DNA from: Pseudomonadales bacterium | GTDB lineage: Bacteria > Pseudomonadota > Gammaproteobacteria > Pseudomonadales > Azotimanducaceae | DNA length: 64,000 nucleotides | Direction of reading: 5' to 3' | Assembly: GCA_028281885.1 (NCBI GenBank) | Contig: JANQJA010000009.1 | Coordinates: 434,001 to 498,000 of the forward strand | Shown: positions 60,471-64,000 of the stretch, piece by piece | How positions within the stretch are numbered: position 1 is the first letter of the stretch | How the letters are laid out: the number at the start of each line of letters is the position of its first letter | Program-made: the position numbers and the translations under genes | The notes under the pieces: generated by a model | The model's database searches: none | The model's input: only the letters and a program-made list of their open reading frames with translations | What the model was told of the DNA's origin: nothing

Positions 60471-61049
60471 TCAGTCGTTTGCGGGATTTAGCAGGGCAGT
60501 CAGCACATGGTCTTCCCAACGACCATTGATCTGCAGCAGGCGTCTGGCATGGCCTTCTACCACAAAACCGAGCCGCTCCAGCAGCTGGCCACTTCGGGTA
60601 TTTCGCGGCAGGTAATTCGCCATGATGCGATTCAGTCCCAGCTCGGAAAAAACAAACCGATTGGCTGCGGTCAGCGCCTCGAACATCAGTCCCTGCCCCT
60701 GAAGTCGCTCATCCAGCGCATACCCCAGGTGGCATGCCTGGAAGGTGCCGCGAACAATGTTGGTGTAGTTGCAGACACCGACAATTCTGCTCTCATCAGG
60801 CGGCATCAACGCAAGGCAGAGGGACGTGCCGTTTCGATAGTCACGCTGCTGACGCTGTAACTGCAACCGCCAGTATGCGTTGGAATAAAACTCAACCGGC
60901 CGACGCGGTTCCCAGGGTTCCAGAAACGTGCGGTTTGACGAACGAAAATCCACCATCAAAGGCGCCTGGCCACTATCCGGCAGCTTCAGCAGCAATCGAT
61001 CCGTACTGATTTCTGGCAGAGGCCCCGGAAACAGCTTTCGCGACACCAT
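60471..61049 (-). CDS. rimJ: RimJ-type ribosomal-protein-alanine N-acetyltransferase
   Basis: 192 residues. STDRLLLKLPDSGQAPLMVD, HLGYALDERLQGQGLMFEAL (Q/R-x-x-G-x-G/A region), ANRFVFSELGLNRIMANYLP, RNTRSGQLLERLGFVVEGHA and LLQINGRWEDHVLTAL follow the RimJ pattern throughout. It acetylates the N-terminal alanine of ribosomal protein S5 in E. coli. It stands alone between the palindrome region and the SDR gene. Confidence 0.85.
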   Translation of the reverse strand: MVSRKLFPGPLPEISTDRLLLKLPDSGQAPLMVDFRSSNRTFLEPWEPRRPVEFYSNAYWRLQLQRQQRDYRNGTSLCLALMPPDESRIVGVCNYTNIVRGTFQACHLGYALDERLQGQGLMFEALTAANRFVFSELGLNRIMANYLPRNTRSGQLLERLGFVVEGHARRLLQINGRWEDHVLTALLNPAND

Positions 61050-61188
61050 CGCCAGCGTTCCGCTTACTGCAACAGTCCAAGACGATCAATCATATTACAG
61101 GCAAGATGCAGGCGCTCGCGTGCCGGGCTGGACGGGCGGTCCATATTCTTCGCCTGAACCAGCGCTGACCCACCCGGCTCCCCGTTAA

Positions 61189-62037
61189 TCAAAGGTTCTC
61201 TCCAAACGGCGGATCAGACGCCAATCGCTCCGTCACAGCCGCGAGATCCTCGTAAGTCGCCGCGTCAGTCAGCTCGACGCTGGAAGACTCCACCAGGCGC
61301 ACCGTGCGGAAACGGCCGTGGGCAGCAGCGAGCACAATGCCATTCGGTGCTTCCTCACTGGCAAGGTAAAGTACGGCAGGAGAAATCACTTCCGGCGCCG
61401 AGCGCCGATTGGCACCGGGTAGCGACTCCGTCATACGCGTGCTGGTGGCACCCGGCGCAATACAATTGACCCGGATCCCCTTGCGAACACCTTCGAGCCG
61501 GAGCACGTTCATCAATCCCACCAACCCCATTTTCGCCGCCGCGTAGTTGGCCTGGCCAAAATTGCCCACCAGCCCGGAAGCCGAACTGGTGAACACGACC
61601 CGCCCCCAGCCTTTTTTTGCAAGGATCGGCCAGGCGGCGCTGGTGACATAGACAGAACCCATCAAATGAACATCCAGTACAGCGCGAAAGTTGTCCATGG
61701 TGACATTCGCAAATGTCTTGTCTCGTAGAATCCCCGCATTGTTGATGACGATGTCGACCGTGCCAAAATGCGCGACCGCATTATCAATGATGCCGCGGGC
61801 TTCCTGCTCCACCGCCACCGAACCGATATTCGCGACTGCCGAGCCTCCCTCCGCGAGGATTTCATCGACGACCGATTGCGCGGTATTGCTGGTGCCAGTC
61901 CCATCGACCGCACCACCAAGATCATTCACCACCACGTGTGCACCGCGTCGAGCAAACGCAATCGCATGGGATCTTCCCAGACCGCGCCCCGCACCCGTGA
62001 CGACGACAACCTTGTCCTTGAACTCGCTGTTCTTCAC
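61189..62037 (-). CDS. Short-chain dehydrogenase (MFE-2 hydroxyacyl-CoA dehydrogenase-like)
   Basis: 282 residues. VVVTGAGRGLGRSHAIAFAR is the NAD(P) loop and VVVNDLGGAVDGTG the acidic residue favouring NAD. INNAGILRDKTFANVT and catalytic SSASGLVGNFGQANYAAAKM (Ser, Tyr, Lys) follow. The sequence is typical of SDRs related to the dehydrogenase half of peroxisomal multifunctional enzyme 2, acting on 3-hydroxyacyl-CoA or steroids. It is compatible with the many acyl-CoA genes here. Preceded by a GNAT gene on the same strand. Confidence 0.87.
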   Translation of the reverse strand: MKNSEFKDKVVVVTGAGRGLGRSHAIAFARRGAHVVVNDLGGAVDGTGTSNTAQSVVDEILAEGGSAVANIGSVAVEQEARGIIDNAVAHFGTVDIVINNAGILRDKTFANVTMDNFRAVLDVHLMGSVYVTSAAWPILAKKGWGRVVFTSSASGLVGNFGQANYAAAKMGLVGLMNVLRLEGVRKGIRVNCIAPGATSTRMTESLPGANRRSAPEVISPAVLYLASEEAPNGIVLAAAHGRFRTVRLVESSSVELTDAATYEDLAAVTERLASDPPFGENL

Positions 62038-62104
62038 CTGCTCCTCCGTGAGATTAGCCTAGCGGCTGCCAGCGTACCTGACAAACTCACAACGCCCTGC
62101 TGGT

Positions 62105-62632
62105 TCATACCTGGCCCGGCCGCACCTCAGCCGGCCGCACCTGAGCCGGCCGCACCATAATTGTGTAACCCACACCGGACTCGGTATCGCAGAAAGAATC
62201 CACCTCACAAAACCCCATTTTGTGGTACAGAGCCAGCGCCCGCTGATTAAAGTTGGCGACAGTGAGTCGAAAACTGTCAGGCTGCATACGCTTTCTCGCG
62301 AAATCCAGAATCGCCTGCACGAATGCAAGGCCGAATCCTCGGCCGGTCAGATCGGGCCGCATGCCCAGACCGATATCCAGCGCTTCCTGCGTGTATTGCC
62401 CGCCAGGCACTTGTCCGTCCTTGCCGAACGAACAGAATCCAACCAGCTGGCCCTGGTCATCGAGCACCGCATGAAACGCGAACTCAGGCGCCAGAAACGC
62501 CTGCACATAATCCTCTGCGTCCGCATGAGCCCGCGGATTGTAGAAATCGTAGGGTGGCGGATAGCGCCAGGACAACAGCGTCCTGGCATGTTCTTCAAGC
62601 AATGGTTCCAGATGCAGCGCTACGGGAATCAT
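62105..62632 (-). CDS. GNAT N-acetyltransferase with a C-terminal pentapeptide repeat tail
   Basis: 175 residues from the ATG at 62632; a longer reading is antisense to the redoxin and was rejected. DIGLGMRPDLTGRGFGLAFV is the acetyl-CoA loop (R-x-x-G-x-G), and VANFNQRALALYHKMGF the C-terminal GNAT part. The last 16 residues are three near-copies of VRPAQ plus V, encoded by a 15-bp tandem repeat (62111-62155). The acceptor is unknown. It is divergent from the selenoprotein gene. Confidence 0.78.
   Translation of the reverse strand: MIPVALHLEPLLEEHARTLLSWRYPPPYDFYNPRAHADAEDYVQAFLAPEFAFHAVLDDQGQLVGFCSFGKDGQVPGGQYTQEALDIGLGMRPDLTGRGFGLAFVQAILDFARKRMQPDSFRLTVANFNQRALALYHKMGFCEVDSFCDTESGVGYTIMVRPAQVRPAEVRPGQV
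62111..62155 (-). repeat. Three 15-bp tandem repeats in the tail of the GNAT gene
   Basis: Reading leftwards, GTGCGGCCGGCTCAG is repeated three times with one to two changes, and each unit keeps the reading frame (VRPAQ, VRPAE, VRPGQ). It is an in-frame minisatellite that could gain or lose copies without a frameshift. Confidence 0.85.
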
Positions 62633-62717
62633 GTTGTTGTACTTGCTTTCAACTCCCTCCTTGCTGATGATGTCGTTAAGTCCCTTAAAGTTCAATTCGT
62701 CGTTAATGTTTCCCTTG

Positions 62718-63335
62718 ATGCCAACGTCATTGCCCAAACTGTCGCCCGGGTTCCTGCTTGCCCTGGCTCTTTTGCTGGCCGGCAACAGTGCCATGGCGGA
62801 ATGGGCTCCGGACATCGCGGTTGGCGACCGGATTCCTCCCTTGTCAGCAACCGACCAGGAGGGAAATCTCCGCACGCTGGACACGCTGATGGGCCAGAAC
62901 GGTGCGGTATTTTTCTTTAACCGTTCCACCAGCTGGTGACCCTATTGCATCAGGCAATTCGTGGAATTGTCCGCTCACCAGCATCAGTTTGAGTCACTCG
63001 GTATTCACGTGGTCGCGATGACCTATGAAAGCGCTGATACCAATGCGGCGTTTACCCGGAAGCATGACATCGGCTTTGTCATATTGACGGACGAAAACAG
63101 CGAATATTTTCGGACCCTCGGCATTTTCAACGAGCAGGTACCGCCAGATCACCGCTTCTATGGCATTCCCCATCCCGGGATCATGCTGGTTGATCGCGAC
63201 GGAGTCGTGGTGGCCAAGTTTGCCGAGGCAGATTATCGGCAGCGCCCCGCCATCGAGGATGTACTGACCGCGACCGGTAGCCTGTTAGCAGATGAGCAGA
63301 TATCAGTCGAGCAGGGACCTGGCCTGTTCGAGTGA
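62718..63335 (+). CDS. Selenocysteine-containing redoxin/peroxiredoxin-like protein (in-frame UGA read as Sec)
   Basis: One reading frame of 205 residues interrupted only by TGA at 62937-62939 (codon 74). Before it lie a signal peptide (PGFLLALALLLAGNSAMA), GDRIPPLSATDQEGNLRTLD and AVFFFNRSTSW. After it come PYC, IRQFVELSAHQHQFESLGIH, VVAMTYESADTNAAFTRKHD and HPGIMLVDRDGVVVAKFAEA, all standard AhpC/TSA-redoxin features. The TGA falls at the first cysteine of the W-C-x-x-C motif, giving Sec74-x-x-Cys77. A SECIS-like hairpin follows at 62953-62972. Likely an exported peroxide or disulfide reductase. The start could also be the ATG at 62706. A TGT-to-TGA pseudogene is the main alternative. Confidence 0.8.
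62953..62972 (+). promoter_or_regulatory. Putative bacterial SECIS element
   Basis: GG-CAATTC-GTG-GAATTG-T-CC forms a hairpin with a 6-bp perfect upper stem, a loop beginning with GU, and a single bulged U next to a 2-bp GG/CC lower stem. The loop begins 22 nt after the TGA, inside the usual bacterial SECIS spacing. The bulged U lies on the 3' side, whereas in E. coli fdhF it is on the 5' side. Confidence 0.65.
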
Positions 63336-64000
63336 TTCGATCGCCGAGGCAACAATTTCGTCGAAGATCTCTGCCGCCGGACGGACCCGGGCAATCATCC
63401 CCATTCCCTGGCCGGCAAAGCCAGGATTAATGTCTGCGCGGCCAGCGGCATTGGCGGCTGCCATCACCGGACCTGACACCACGCCCTGATACGGCATCGG
63501 TAGCGGACTGATCGAAGCCCTTTCCCACGCGTCGGTCCACTTCGAACGAATGATCCTTGCAGGCTTGCCGGTGACAGACTTTGAGATCACCGTGCCCTCT
63601 TCTGTACCGTCCACGAGCGCCTGCTTCTGGTGAGGCGCAATTCCCGATTCTTCGGCAGCAAGGAAAGCGGTACCGATCCATGCACCGGCAGCGCCCAACA
63701 TCATGGCCGCTGCAACACCTCGACCGTCGCCGATTCCACCGGCACCCAGTACTGGCGTATCACCGACCGCGTCAACGACCTGCGGGATCAGCGCCATGGC
63801 CCCCACTGGAGAATTGTGACCGCCGGCATCATGCCCCTGGGCAACAATGGCATCAATGCCCACTGAAATGACCTGCGCCGCATGACGCACAGCACCCACG
63901 ACGGCCAGCACTCGTGTGCCATTGGCATGGAGTTCTTTCATCCAGGGGCCGGGATTACCAAGCCCGGCGGCATAGACCGGTACCCGTTCTTCGATGACCA
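63303..64000 (-). CDS. Nitronate monooxygenase-like flavoprotein (5' end beyond window)
   Basis: At least 232 residues, reading from the window edge to a stop at 63303. IDAIVAQGHDAGGHNSPVGA (catalytic His and FMN contact), TPVLGAGGIGDGRGVAAAMM and LGAAGAWIGTAFLAAEES are the nitronate monooxygenase (2-nitropropane dioxygenase) family pattern. It oxidises alkyl nitronates such as propionate 3-nitronate, or acts as a related FMN oxidoreductase. The last 33 bp overlap the end of the convergent selenoprotein gene. Confidence 0.85.
   Translation of the reverse strand, partial: VIEERVPVYAAGLGNPGPWMKELHANGTRVLAVVGAVRHAAQVISVGIDAIVAQGHDAGGHNSPVGAMALIPQVVDAVGDTPVLGAGGIGDGRGVAAAMMLGAAGAWIGTAFLAAEESGIAPHQKQALVDGTEEGTVISKSVTGKPARIIRSKWTDAWERASISPLPMPYQGVVSGPVMAAANAAGRADINPGFAGQGMGMIARVRPAAEIFDEIVASAIESLEQARSLLD

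Noticed and set aside
62633..62929. Longer N-terminus for the GNAT at 62105
   Set aside because: It runs antisense through the redoxin's signal peptide and first domain and shows no GNAT features.
62631..62939. Separate short gene ending at the TGA, followed by another gene from 62961
   Set aside because: Both pieces are in one frame and together make a complete redoxin with the TGA at an active-site cysteine, so two independent genes are unlikely.

Overview
The window looks like chromosomal DNA of a moderately GC-rich, aerobic or facultative gammaproteobacterium, probably free-living or marine. The signs are a tusDCB-tusE sulfur relay next to a yccA-type BAX-inhibitor gene, the GacA/UvrC/PgsA block followed by tRNA-Cys and tRNA-Leu, an E. 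coli-type riboflavin synthase alpha subunit, RimJ, VanZ and YceI proteins, and many acyl-CoA enzymes. No phage, transposase or CRISPR array is visible. Genes are tightly packed on both strands and many convergent pairs overlap at their 3' ends. Genus is not determined.

Layout: 0-2 kb, tRNA 2-thiouridylation relay (tusE partial, tusB, tusC, tusD) and yccA. 2.2-5.8 kb, small conserved proteins, two GNATs and a SnoaL-kinase fusion. 5.8-7.6 kb, hemN with an FNR/ANR-like box, then tRNA-Ser and an odd palindrome-rich repeat. 7.6-11 kb, DUF3301, an M28 lipoprotein peptidase, PilZ, MerR-TPR and Ku. 11-13.5 kb, two acyl-CoA dehydrogenases (one glutaryl-CoA type). 13.8-17.6 kb, gacA/uvrY, family-5 UDG, uvrC, pgsA and tRNA-Cys. 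17.6-19.6 kb, enoyl-CoA hydratase, a TetR regulator with a strong palindrome, and tRNA-Leu followed by three tandem 89-bp repeats that each end in a copy of the tRNA 3' end. 19.6-24.8 kb, a small-enzyme region with two HxlR regulators, each divergent from a neighbour. 24.9-33 kb, pyruvate kinase, acyl-CoA enzyme, transporter, PAS-receiver protein, sirtuin and kinases. 33-39.7 kb, ribE, cysS, pyrF, exonuclease III. 39.9-47.5 kb, putA, selU, SAM hydrolase, Na+/H+ antiporter. 47.7-55.6 kb, FAH hydrolase, a methylsuccinyl-CoA dehydrogenase-like gene with a CitE-like aldolase, hemF, and a methionine aminotransferase/omega-amidase pair. 55.6-64 kb, a second pyruvate kinase, a MraY-like transferase, a secreted protein, an SDR, a probable selenoprotein and a partial nitronate monooxygenase.

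The strongest novel signal is at 62718-63335. Two same-frame reading segments are separated only by a TGA that falls where a redoxin has its first active-site cysteine (W-TGA-P-Y-C), and a hairpin starting 13 nt after the TGA resembles a bacterial SECIS element. I call this one selenocysteine-containing redoxin. It fits with selU (42979-44064), which uses selenophosphate to convert 2-thiouridine in tRNA to 2-selenouridine. The thiolated substrate is made through the Tus relay at the start of the window. The genes therefore suggest an organism with an active selenium metabolism.

Other themes are redundancy tuned to conditions (oxygen-independent hemN versus oxygen-dependent hemF; two pyruvate kinases that differ at the residue linked to potassium dependence), acyl-CoA and amino-acid catabolism (GcdH, enoyl-CoA hydratases, Mcd-like enzyme, PutA), and tRNA 3'-end duplications at two separate tRNA loci.
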